Positions 1 to 10,698 of a DNA stretch of 22,500 nt are shown here, in pieces; within the stretch, counting starts at the first letter, position 1; each line of letters starts with the position of its first letter. The position numbers and the translations under genes are program-made. The notes beneath the pieces are model-generated. The model ran no database searches and was not told the origin of the DNA. It saw only the letters and a program-made list of their open reading frames with translations. Origin of the DNA: Anaeromyces robustus (taxonomy: Eukaryota; Neocallimastigomycota; Neocallimastigomycetes; Neocallimastigales; Neocallimastigaceae); NCBI GenBank assembly GCA_002104895.1, contig MCFG01000091.1, forward strand, positions 67,501 through 90,000, read 5' to 3'.

Positions 1-399
1 ATCTAAAAAAAAAAAAAGGGGGGCTTTCAAAAAACAGAACTGAAGAAAAAAAAAAAAAGTAAAAAATAAAATAAAATAAAAACTTAAGTTTAAAAAAAAA
101 ATAAATAATTTGCAAATAAAAAAAGAAAAATATTAAAAAAAAAAAAAAAAAAATTAAGAAATTTAATATAGTTATTTATTATTATATTATTTTTAATATT
201 TATTATTTACTTTATTATTGTATTTTCTATATTGTTTATTTTTTTTATCGTTATTGAATTATTTAAATCTACTATTATGGAATTGAATTTCTATTGAATA
301 ATTAGGAATAAAAAGGAAGAAAAAGGAAAATTTTTTTTTTTACTGTTTGTTTATATATATTTATTATTTATTTTTAATTAAACTTTATATATATATTAT
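1..399. other. Low-complexity region downstream of the AN1 gene
   Basis: No coding sequence could be supported here. The stretch is A- and T-rich and lies downstream of the minus-strand AN1 zinc-finger gene, so part of it should be that gene's 3' UTR and polyadenylation region. A run of six G at about 18-23 between poly(A) runs is the only notable G-rich patch. Confidence 0.6.
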
Positions 400-1108
400 T
401 CATTTCTTCTTTTTCTTTTTATTTTTTTTCTTTCTTTGATTTTGTTGTTTTTTCAATTGGGAATGAAATCTTTTTTCTAACTCAACTCTATCTTCTTCCA
501 TTGTAGTTTTTTCACCACTACCACTCTCTTTTTTCTCTTTTTCAATAAAATGGAAAGATTCTTTTTTAAATTGTCGTTGTTCTTCTTTATTATTTCTTTT
601 TCTACATATTTCTGAATGATCTTCGGGTAATCTTTATTTATATTTAATACATTTTTTATAACATAAAATATATTAAATGATTATAATTTTAAATTAAATT
701 TAAATTTAAATTGAATATTTATTTAAAGAAAAAATATATAATAAAATAAATCTATTATGTAGAATTACCTATGCTTAATACAATATTTTTTTTCACAATG
801 TTCACATAAAATTCCCATTAAAGTAATTTTCGTTTTACAACCTTTCACTGGACATAAAGATGGATCTTTAACATTTTCAATTTCCGGACTTTTTTTTATT
901 TTATTTTATTTTATTTTATTTTATGTGTGGTATATATAATCATATATCAATATTATATATTTCATAAAGATATCTTATAAGAAATAAAATAACATTAACT
1001 TTTATTTTTTATTTTTTTTTTTACATATAAAAAAGGATTTTATTATTACTTCTCTATTATTTTAACTAATTTATCAATTTCTTCATCTTGTTTCGTCGAA
1101 ACTTTCAT
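400..1108 (-). CDS. AN1-type zinc finger protein (IGHMBP2-like finger), 3 exons, 136 aa
   Basis: Exons in coding order are 1108-1050, 888-769 and 631-400. The introns use GT-AG and the frame is kept. Residues 32-69 carry the finger: CPVKGC, then C48-x2-C51, C56, H59, H65 and C69, with the hallmark string CIKHRLPEDH. The C-x4-C opening and the HRLPE-x-H block match the AN1 finger at the C-terminus of the IGHMBP2/SMUBP-2 helicase better than the usual C-x2-C AN1 class. AN1 fingers bind zinc and are mostly protein-interaction modules, often linked to ubiquitin or ribosome stress; the partner here is unknown. After the finger come a charged helix-prone stretch and a Lys-rich tail (about residues 120-136) that could be a nuclear or RNA-binding tail. 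No helicase domain lies upstream, so this is a stand-alone finger. The start ATG is in a short first exon of 59 nt. The precise function is not known. Confidence 0.82.
892..925. repeat. (TTTTA)n pentanucleotide repeat in an intron
   Basis: About five TTTTA units lie inside the first intron of the AN1 gene, just upstream of the exon 2 acceptor when read on the coding (minus) strand, where they read as TAAAA units. Similar pentamers occur at 2305-2328, 10323-10345 and 22361-22385. Confidence 0.8.
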
Positions 1109-2476
1109 TTTAAAAATATTTACTTTTATAACAAAATTACTAAAATTATTCTTTTTTTCTTAATATATAAATAAATAATTAATATATTTATTTATATTAT
1201 TTTTAAAATTTTAAGAAAAATTATTATTATGTTGACATGTAATATATTAATTGACTTTTTATTTAAAATTTATGATATTTTTGTAAAAGATAATTATAAA
1301 AAAAAAATTTACTAAGGAAATTATCAAAAAAAAAAAGTTTTATTTATATTTATTTGTTATATATTATATATTATATGTCAATAAAGTATAAATATAAATA
1401 TAAATAAATATATTATTTATTTATATTATTATACATTTAAAAAAGTCTCCAATTGATTAAATTGTAAAAAAAAATTTTTATTTATATATGTTAAATTATA
1501 ATAAATGAAATAATATTTTTTTATTAATATTTTTTTATTTATTTTATTTTACAAAATTAAAAAGAGGAAAAATAAAAATTCATTTAAATATTTTATTAAA
1601 AATTAGATAAAGTTAAAATATTAATCAAATTATCTAGTCATTTGTACCAAAAGTATGTTAAATTGCATATATATGTATATAAATAATGAATTGCATTGTA
1701 AATAATAACCAAAAGATAATATAAAGGAAAAAAAAATAATATAAATGAGTCATGTTGTAAATAAAAAAAAAAAATTATTTATTTATTAACACTCTTTTAA
1801 TTTTAATACCAAAGTTTAATATAAAAAATTATTTTTGTTATTTTTTATTTATTTATTATCAATTTCATCAGTATTCTTTGAATCTATAGAATAAAGATCA
1901 ACTGATTATAAATGATTCATATTTGATTATAATTATGTTATAATATTATAATATAATGTATAATAATTTATAGAAAAAAAATTTCTTATTTTTGTAGAAT
2001 TAAATTATAAATGAAAAAAAAAATATTGAACTGAATTGTAAATAAAAAATAATGAATTGCATTGTAAATAAAAAATAATGAATTGCATTGTAAATAAAAA
2101 ATAATGAATTGTATTGTAAATAAAAAATAATGAATTGCATTGTAAATAAAAAATATTGAATTGCATTGTAAATTAATAAAAAAAAAATTGCATTATAAAA
2201 AAAAAAAAAACATTTATATGTATTATAATAACAAAAATTTTAATGATTGATATATAGATAAATAATATAATATATCAGTAAAAAGAGTAGAACAAAAAAA
2301 AAAAAAATAAAATAAAATAAAATAAAATGAAAAAAAGAAATGATTATATTAAATTATATTAAATAAATGGTTTAGTAATCATTTCTTTATCTAATATATC
2401 TATATATTTTGTTATTAATACTGAAATAATATAAAACAATATATATATATATTTAAAACAAAAAGTAATTATTAAT
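1109..2476. other. Spacer between the AN1 and CFAP45 genes, both on minus
   Basis: This 1.37 kb stretch has no supportable gene. It is both the promoter side of the AN1 gene and the 3' side of CFAP45. It holds the 26-bp tandem array (2028-2175), degenerate single copies of the same core near 1686-1703 and 1746-1762, short A- and T-runs, and an (AAAAT)n run at about 2305-2328. A minus-strand open frame extending past the CFAP45 stop is only 3' flanking sequence. Confidence 0.7.
2028..2175. repeat. 26-bp tandem repeat, about 5.6 copies
   Basis: The unit starts GAATTGCATTGTAAAT and continues with a spacer of A/T to make exactly 26 bp. Copies start at 2028, 2054, 2080, 2106, 2132 and 2158, the last one partial. 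The 16-bp core is almost invariant: the first copy differs at two positions and the fourth has T for C. G and C occur only in the core, so the array is a regular ladder of one core motif every 26 bp. It sits about 0.9-1.1 kb upstream of the AN1 gene start and about 300 bp past the CFAP45 stop. Confidence 0.95.
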
Positions 2477-4541
2477 CTATGATGCTTGAGTAGTTTGTCC
2501 AAAATCAAATTGTTTTTTCTGTGATGTATATTTTCTGTCAATAAAACTACAAAGTACATCAGAAACACCCAATGTACGAAGTTCCTATTATATTTATAAA
2601 ATTATAATTAAAATTATTAGTATATATATATATATATATATATATACTAATTTAAAGTAAATATAATAAAAAATAATATATATTGGTAATAATGGGGAAA
2701 AAAATTACATTAATTTTTTGATTTTTAATTTGTTCAAGTCTACTATCTCTTTCTTGTTTTGCTGCTGTTAATTTCAGAGCTTCTTTATATTGATCTTGTC
2801 TTTCTTTCTTAAGTAGATCTTCTTTCTCCTTTATTTGTGCCTTTTTTTTATTTATTTATTTATTTATAATTGATTTTATAGTATTATAATTAGAATATAT
2901 ATTACAACAGTTGATTAATTTCCGTAATTTATAATATTTATTATTATAATAACTAATAATTAAAATAAAAAAAAAAAAAACACTATAATAATATTATACC
3001 TTTATATCTCTTGTGTATTGTAATCTTTTTTCTAACAATTTTCTTTCATTTTCTTTTTCAATTTCTTCTTCTAATCTTTGTTTTTTAAGATTTTCATAGA
3101 ATTCTTTCTTTAATTTCGCTGACTATTATAATATATTATTAGATGATAAAATATATATATTTATTTTATATTGGTTATATAGTTAAGTAATTTTTTATTA
3201 ATTTAATGAAGTATCATAAAAAAAAAATAGTTATATTTATTGAAATATTTATAATGATAATGAAGTGAAAATTTTCTAATTTTTATAGATAGATGTAATA
3301 ATATTTACTTCAATTGCTATAACTCTTTCTCTTTCTTTTCTTTGTTTAATAAGTTCTTCTTTCATTTCTTCATGTGCTTTTAATTTTTTTAATGCTTCTT
3401 CTTTTTCTTTTTTTCTCCATTCTCTTTCATCTTCTTCTACTTTTCGTTGATTCTTTAATTTTTCTGCTTTATTTCGTCTGTCTATTTCAATTAATTGATT
3501 TTCTAATAATTTTCTAAATTGAATTTCTTTTTCTCTTTTTTCTTTTTTCTTTTTTTCTTCTTGTTCTTTATCTTTTTTATCTTTTTCTTTTAAATATTCT
3601 AATATTTTTAATTCTTCTTCTTCTTCTTTTTTTTGTTGTTCTTTTTTTCTTTTTGCAATTTCTAAATTTTCTTTTTGTAGCTAATTATAATATTAATTAA
3701 AAAAGAAAGAAAAAAATTAAAAAAAAAAAAAAAAAAAAAAAAGAAAAAAAAAGTAAATATAAAATTATAAAATAAAAATGAAATAAATATATAAGAAATA
3801 AAATAATTTATATATATTAATATATAGAAAAAGTATATATATAATATAGATAAAAAAAATTTTTTTTCTTTAAAGGTTATCAAATAAATATTTATATTTA
3901 TATATAATTTTTTTGATAATATTATTTTTATTAACCTCATATAATCTTTGTCTTTTTTCTTTTTCTTTTTCTATTTTTGAAGCTATGCTATCTTTTCTTA
4001 TTTTTTCGAATATTTGTCTTAATGCTTTTCCTTCTTGATCATTTCTTTCTTGATCTATAATTCTTTGTACTTCTCTTTCTTCTATTTGTTGCTTTAATAT
4101 ATTTGCTCCATTTTTGATATCTATTTATTTTCATTATTTTTATTTAATAATAATAATATTAATTATTTTATAAATTAAGAAAAATATTTTTTCATTATAA
4201 AATAAGGTTTATTAATAATAATAAAATATGTATATGTTATTTAAAAAAATATTAGAATATTATGTGTTTTTTGCATTATATTAATAATACATAAAAAAAA
4301 AAATTCAAATACCTTTTAATCTTTTTTCTTCTGCTTCATTTTCTTTTTGTACTTCTTTAAGTCTATGTGCTTCTATTATACTATTCATTCTTTCATCTTC
4401 TTTTTTTCTTTTATTTTCAATATATTTCTAAAATAGATCATTATTTAATTCCAGTTTAAAATTATAATAATATTAAATTTTTAAAAACGTATTATCAATA
4501 TATAATTAATAATTATTAATAATAAAAAAGAATTCAATTTT

Positions 4542-4579
<38 letters not shown>

Positions 4580-5639
4580 GTATTTACTTTTTCTTCTATT
4601 TGTAAATCTCTTATAGTTTGACATTTTGTTATTAATACAAGTTCATTCAAATATTTAATTTCATCTGATTGTTCTTCTCTTAATATATCTAAAAAATTTG
4701 CTTGTGATCTTTTTTTCTTTTTAGCATCTATTCCATTTTGTTCATCTTTTTTAAGATAATTCTTTTTTTGATCAATTTCATCTATATATTGCTGAAGTTA
4801 ATAATGAACGAATAATAAACGAATAAAAAAAATAAAAAAGTTCATATATTTGATTATATTAATTAAATTATTAATAATGAATAGATTAATAGTATTAATA
4901 TTCAGTTATTATATATATATTTTTCATTTTCAAAATATTTTCTTGTTTTTTTCGTTTATTATATATTACTTTTCTCTCTCTGGCAATATTGACTTTTCTA
5001 ATACGTTCTTCCATTAATTTTTGTTTACGTTTTTCTTTTTCTTCATCTGTAATTACTACAGCTTCATTCTATAATAAATTATTATTATTTATATATATGT
5101 AGATATGTTATTTTTCTTCTATTTTTTTTTTTTTTTTTTGTAATATCAATATTGATTATTTATAAATAATAATTAATAATTATTTATGTAAATTTACTTG
5201 TATACGCCTAAATTCTTTTAAATCTATTATATTATCATAATTTGGTTCGTATGAAATGTGACATACATCATCATGTGGTTTCAAAGTTCGAATATTATCA
5301 TTTGTAATAATCATAATTTTCTTTTTCTTTTAAATGTTTTTTATTTTTATTTTGTTGTTGTGGTTTTCGTTGTTTCAAATTATTAAATATACATTATTAT
5401 GAAAAAAAAAAATAAAAATTCTTTAGATTTTTTTCTTTTGTAATACACTTATTTAATAAAGAGTGTCTTTTTATATATATTTTTAATTGCTATGATATAT
5501 ACCTCATTTTTATGTTTTCTATTTTTATATGGATCAATAATCTATTCCAAGTGTATTATTTTCGTTTAATAATCAATAATAATAATATAATATATTAAAC
5601 TTAAATCAATATTATTCCTATTATGATTTGATATATTAT

Positions 5640-5670
<31 letters not shown>

Positions 5671-5678
5671 ACAGGCAT
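2477..5678 (-). CDS. CFAP45: Cilia- and flagella-associated protein 45, 11 exons, 503 aa
   Basis: CFAP45 is a microtubule inner protein lining the lumen of axonemal doublets; here it would act in the zoospore flagellum. Exons in coding order are 5678-5673, 5541-5503, 5326-5198, 5068-4970, 4791-4588, 4427-4313, 4120-3936, 3680-3309, 3122-3000, 2840-2709 and 2584-2477. The protein is almost entirely Lys/Glu-rich coiled coil from about residue 60 to 470. Family landmarks are an N-terminal IMIITNDNIRTLKP stretch followed by IIDLKEFRRI, the motif KCQTIRDLQIEEK at about residues 147-159, REWRKKEKEEA in exon 8, and a C-terminal RLEQIKNQKINELRTLGV block that matches the end of animal CFAP45. Length is a little under the human protein because the N-terminal extension is shorter. 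The first exon is only ATGCCT (6 nt) and is the least certain part. The exon 3 acceptor could also be 6 nt downstream (5320), in frame. Trichoplein and CFAP53 share the coiled-coil style but not the KCQTIRD motif. Confidence 0.93.
4544..4578. repeat. T35 homopolymer in CFAP45 intron 5
   Basis: An uninterrupted run of 35 T on the plus strand reads as poly(A) on the coding strand and begins only about 9 nt after the 5' splice site of the intron between exons 5 and 6. Confidence 0.95.
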
Positions 5679-5749
5679 TTTGACTATTCTATTATTAAAG
5701 GAAAAATATAAATATAATAATTATTATTTTTATATATTTATTGAAATCG

Positions 5750-5752
<3 letters not shown>

Positions 5753-5787
<35 letters not shown>
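5753..5787. repeat. T35 homopolymer
   Basis: A run of 35 uninterrupted T lies about 75 bp upstream of the CFAP45 start codon. On the CFAP45 coding strand it is poly(A). Poly(dA:dT) tracts of this kind can exclude nucleosomes at promoters; that role is inferred. Confidence 0.95.
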
Positions 5788-5790
<3 letters not shown>

Positions 5791-6601
5791 GAAAATATTG
5801 ATTTTTTTCAGATTTTCAATTTAATAAAAAATGTAAAAAAAAAATCCTATTGTAATTTGTTTAAGTAGTTTAAATAAAGTTTTATATTTATTATTATAAT
5901 TTTATAACCTTATTTATTAATTTTATATAATTGCTACTAACTAAATTATTACTTTCTACTGAACAAATTAAATAAATATCTTATAATAATAAACAAAAAT
6001 ATACAATATTAGATGAATTGAAAAATAATGATATCATTAATTTATATATAAAGAATTTTATGTTATTAGAAATTATTACTTCTTTTGATAAATATATTTA
6101 ATAATATATTTATATATTTTTTATTTTTTTTTTATTATCGTTAATATTTCTAAAATAAATAGATAAAATATGCTATTAAATAAATAATGCTATTCCTTTT
6201 AATTGAAAAAATCAAAAGTTTAATTTTCTTCTTTGATTTTAACTTAAAAAAATTAATTTTTCAAGTTTGAAAACTAATTTTTACTTGTGAAAACTTAAAA
6301 TAGTTTATTTAGGTAACTCTATTATTACATGAAATGAAGAAATAAAAAAATTTTTTGAATATTTAATTATTATTTCATTTTTTTTTTCAAAAAATATATA
6401 TATAAATAATAATTTATATGCAAACAAAAAAGTAATAATTATTAAGAGTTTTTATTAATTAAAAAATTGTAACATATATAAATTATTAGCTAAATACTAT
6501 ATATATCATCTCTATTATAAAAATATATATGAGCTTTAAATGAATTTTAAATGGTATTGTCGTTAATATTTATTAAATAATTTAATATAATAATAAAATT
6601 G

Positions 6602-6602
<1 letters not shown>

Positions 6603-6633
<31 letters not shown>
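6603..6633. repeat. T31 homopolymer
   Basis: A run of 31 uninterrupted T lies in the divergent spacer, about 560 bp upstream of the XRCC1-like start and 925 bp upstream of the CFAP45 start. Confidence 0.95.
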
Positions 6634-7196
6634 CAGTATTATTTATATATACATTGATTACATCCAAATAGTATAGATATATAATTATTTTTGTGGTTTT
6701 TATTCATATAATATATTCATATAATATATTTTGAAAAATTATATTAGTGTAAAGTTTATTTATAATTAAGATAAATTATAATTATTAAGATCTTAGAAGT
6801 ATAAATATTCTTGTTATGTTTAAAATTTGAATTTGAATATTATTTTTTAAAATTATATAATATATCAACCCTATAATTAATATAGTTCAAAATATAATAT
6901 TTACTTTTATTCTAATGCTTTTTTTTCTTATATATTGTCAACTGGATGAATAAGATAAGAATAGTATTTAAAAAATATATTGTGTTACACAATAATTTAA
7001 TTTAAAAATTTTTAAAAAATATTAAAAATTTATAAAAAAATTAATTATGAATTATTAAATATTAAAAGAAAAAATTAATTATTTATATATAAATTATATA
7101 TTACACCTTAAAAAGAAATTTTATTAATATATAAATAATTTTTTTCTTTTTAACCTTTTTAATGTTTAATAACATAAATAAAATATAATATACCAA

Positions 7197-9515
7197 ATGA
7201 GCATTAACGTAAATATATATTTATATACTATTGTTTTAAATGCTAAATATAATTAATCATAACATATAATTCTTTTTTTTATTATTATTATTAATTATAT
7301 AAATACAATAGAATGAAACCGAAACCAGAGGTATAGGTCCATTTAGATTTAGAACTAATAGGAATTTAAATATTAATAGTTTTCTAAATGAAATTAAAGA
7401 TAATAAATATACCTTAGATTTTGATTCTGACCAACAGAATTTTTTAAATGCAATTTCTGATTCATTATTGGAGTATAATCTAATAGAAAAATACGCTATA
7501 AAACAGTCAGAGGCATCTATTAATACAAAGTCATTATTCGAATATGAAAAGAAAAATTTTGATAAATTTCAAGCATTTAATTTTCAAAATGAAAATACAA
7601 AAAAAGAATTACCAATAAATTCACATTTGAAATCATCAGCACAAATAAAGAATACAAATGAAATAATAAATATAAATAACGATTCAACAAAAACTAATAA
7701 TCTTAATGAAATTAAAGATTCAACTACAAGTAAATATTTTGGAACTAGTAAGGATTCTTCTAATAATAATGATTCAAAATATCAATTATTAAAAATTTTA
7801 AATAAGAAATCAACAAGTAATATAAATAAAGATAAAGAAAAAAAAGAAATTGAAATTGATTCTAAAGAAAAAAGTAGAAAAGATTTGTCTTCAATATTGG
7901 TAATTTATTTATTTATTTATTAAATATTATTATCATTGTTATTATTATTATAATGACTATTAAATAATTTAATCTAATTAATTTTCTATAAATTTAAATT
8001 TACATTATATATTATTATATTAATTTATTATCATTTAAATTAAATTGAATAATATAAAAATAAAAATAATAATAATAAAATGGAAGCGTGGTGTTAATAT
8101 TGTTATAAGTGGTATAGAAAACCCAGAACGAGGAAAAATTCGAACTTTAGGTTAGCTTATATTATATATATTATATATATTATGTTATATATATTATGTT
8201 ATATATTAGAGCGTATTAAAATAATTTTAGATAAAATAATATCATGAAAAAAACAATAATAGTATGTTTGTTAATATATTAATATTTTTTTCAAAAAAAA
8301 ATTATATTTATTTAACATAATAACAACAACGACAATAATAATAATAATAAAAGCACTTGAAATGGGGGCTAAATATCATCCAAAATGGATAGATTCATCA
8401 ACTCATTTAATTTGTGCAGTTAAAGGAACACCTAAGTATAATGAAGTTAAAGGTAAAAAGAAAAAAAATTCGTTTATTATTAATATATAAAACTTATAAA
8501 TAAAAATTAAAAAATACATAAAATCATTAATATAAGTATATTATTTTTTTTTTAAAAAAAAAAAATAACAAATTTTAATATATAAAGAAAAAGGTAAAGG
8601 TATAATAGTAAAGTCAGGATGGATATATGATTGTTATAAAAAAAAGGATCGTTTATTAGAAAAATATTATAGCTTTGATTATAACAGGACAAAGAGTATT
8701 AGTGATGGTGAAGAATCAGATACAAGCGTAAATGCAACAACGTCAAATTCAATTTACAGTATATTTAATAGAAAAGCTAATAATAAAAAAAATGATGATG
8801 ATAAAGATGATGATGATAATACTATTAGAAGTAATAATTCTTCAAAAAATGCAATTCAAAATATATCTAATAATAATAATAATAATAATAAGGATGATGA
8901 TGGAAGTAATAAGTTAATAAGAAATACTCTAAAGAAATCAAATAGTTTTTCATATAAAAGTAATATTTCAGAAGATAATAAAAGAAAAAATAAAAAAATA
9001 TATGAATTTTTTAAAATTATTAATAGCGATAAAGAAAATAATGATAAAGAAAATGATGATAAAACTAAAAATTTAAAATTAATTCGAAGTAAGTACTTAT
9101 AATATATTATCATACACATTTTTTAACTTTTCTTTCTTTCTTTTTTTTTTTTTTAATAAATATATATAGAGATATATATTTTATTATATATACTAATTTT
9201 TATATATTTATCTTATACTATTAAAATAAAACTTATACAAAAATATTATTGAATTATAATCATAATGAAGATATACTTTCAATATCAAATATATTTAAAA
9301 ATCAATATTTTTATTTTGATGATACTATCAAAGATAAAACTAAGAAGGAATTAGAAAGATACGTATTAGGCCATGGAGGCAATATTTCAATTAATAATGA
9401 TGATAAAATAACATATTATTGTACTATAAAAAATTCTAGTGAAGTTGATTTTAAAGGAACTATTATTGATCCTACATATATTATTAATTGTCATAATAAG
9501 AATTGTTTATTATAA
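7197..9515 (+). CDS. XRCC1-like DNA strand-break repair scaffold with two BRCT domains, 6 exons, 500 aa
   Basis: Exons are 7197-7208, 7312-7899, 8087-8150, 8354-8452, 8594-9088 and 9271-9515. BRCT1 spans about residues 201-286: RGVNIVISGIENPERGK, then GAKYHPKW, STHLICA, GTPKYNEV and GWIYDCYKK, closely matching the central XRCC1 BRCT that in animals binds poly(ADP-ribose) and PARP1. A Ser/Asn/Lys/Asp-rich linker (about 290-415, with an Asn7 run) follows. BRCT2 fills the C-terminus (about 422-500): NIFKNQYFYF, ELERYVLGHGGNIS, DKITYYC and TYIINCHNKN, matching the XRCC1 BRCT that in animals holds DNA ligase III. The conserved BRCT2 Trp is Tyr here. Residues 5-200 are low-complexity polar sequence with no visible resemblance to the XRCC1 N-terminal domain that binds DNA polymerase beta. 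The first exon is 12 nt (MSIN). The last acceptor (ATGAAG, ending at 9270) is set by frame, because no AG occurs in the open stretch upstream. The protein should act in the nucleus in single-strand break and base excision repair. Confidence 0.87.
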
Positions 9516-10002
9516 ACTATAGTTTATAAAATAAAATTAAAAAGAAATATTTTTTTTAATAATAATTTCAATCTATTAAATTATTATTTATAATATTTTT
9601 TTAATGTATAGAAAGTTTTAATGTATTATGTAAATATCTATTTTAAGTTAATATAATAATAATAATAAAAAAAATTATTCATTTAAACATTTATAATTAA
9701 AAAAAATGTGCATTCTTGAAATCTTAAAAAATTAAATTTTTAAAAATTTATACATTAATAATCAATGATATATTATTATGATTGGATATAAATTAAAATT
9801 TTTAAAAAAATTCATTTATATATATATAATTATTTTATTTTATTTTTTTTTTTAAATAATTGAAAATATTATAATTAATATAATAAAAAGATAAACTACA
9901 TTTCAAAATTAATTATATAATTATAATATTTCAAGTTTTTTTTTTTTTTTTTAATTTATATATAAAAATAAATAATATATTATAATAAATTTGTAACAAA
10001 AA
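9516..10002. other. Spacer between the XRCC1-like gene and RPC7
   Basis: This 487-bp AT-only spacer holds the 3' end of the XRCC1-like gene and the promoter of the RPC7 gene. A short T-run at about 9936-9952 is the only feature. No coding sequence or RNA gene was seen. Confidence 0.6.
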
Positions 10003-10664
10003 ATGTCAAGAGGAGGACGTGGAAGAGGAAGAGGTCGTTCGGATAGCAAATTTCCGACATTTGAAGGACAAATTCAATTTGCATCAGCTCCAACACCATT
10101 ATTTCCAGTAAATTTCAAAATTTCATTTCAATATATATATATATATATATGTTTCTTTATTTAGTATTGTTTAAGAGAGTAGAAAAATTATATGAGTAAA
10201 TATATATGCTTAACTATAATTATTTTTATAAAAAGATAAAAGAAAGAAATTATTCATAAATGGAATTTCAACATTTTCAATAACGAATTAATTAAATATA
10301 ATATATATATATATTCAATTCGATTATTTTATTTTATTTTATTTTCTGTCTATTTCATTTTAAATGTTATTTGCTTTTTTTATATTTAATTTATGTCATA
10401 TATAATAATGAAATAAATAAATTTCAAATCGCTTCATATGTAAAGAGTTTTTAAAGATGTCTATAACATATAGAATAAAAAAATAAGCATAATAAGGATG
10501 AAGGAATTTTATATACAAAATAAATATATTTTTATGTATAATACAATTTTTCAAAATGTATAACAATCAATAATTTTATTTTTTTATTAAAAAAACAATT
10601 TATATGAAAATATATTTAATTAAATTTCAAAATCATGATTATGATTATATTTTTTATGAATTAC

Positions 10665-10698
<34 letters not shown>

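Larger units (their letters stand above)
5679..7196. promoter_or_regulatory. Divergent promoter region between CFAP45 and the XRCC1-like gene
   Basis: This 1.5 kb gene-free spacer separates two divergently read genes, so both promoters should lie here. No individual promoter element can be called because TATA-like strings are everywhere. It contains T35 (5753-5787), T31 (6603-6633), an imperfect inverted repeat at 6247-6283 and a short duplicated TTCATATAATATA at about 6704-6730. Short open frames through the poly(T) give only Phe runs and are not genes. Confidence 0.6.

Noticed and set aside
2028-2175. Possible CRISPR-like array
   Set aside because: The repeats are direct and contiguous with A/T spacers of the same sequence, there are no unique spacers, and the genome is eukaryotic.
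3662-3940. Minus-strand 92-aa open frame rich in Phe/Ile/Tyr
   Set aside because: It spans the CFAP45 intron between exons 7 and 8 and reads through poly(T). It has no family features.
5680-5868. Plus-strand 62-aa open frame with a Phe run
   Set aside because: It runs through the T35 tract in the divergent spacer; composition is that of random AT DNA.
8856-9119. Minus-strand open frame rich in Leu/Ser
   Set aside because: It is antisense to the Asn/Asp/Lys linker exon of the XRCC1-like gene, which is supported by flanking BRCT domains.
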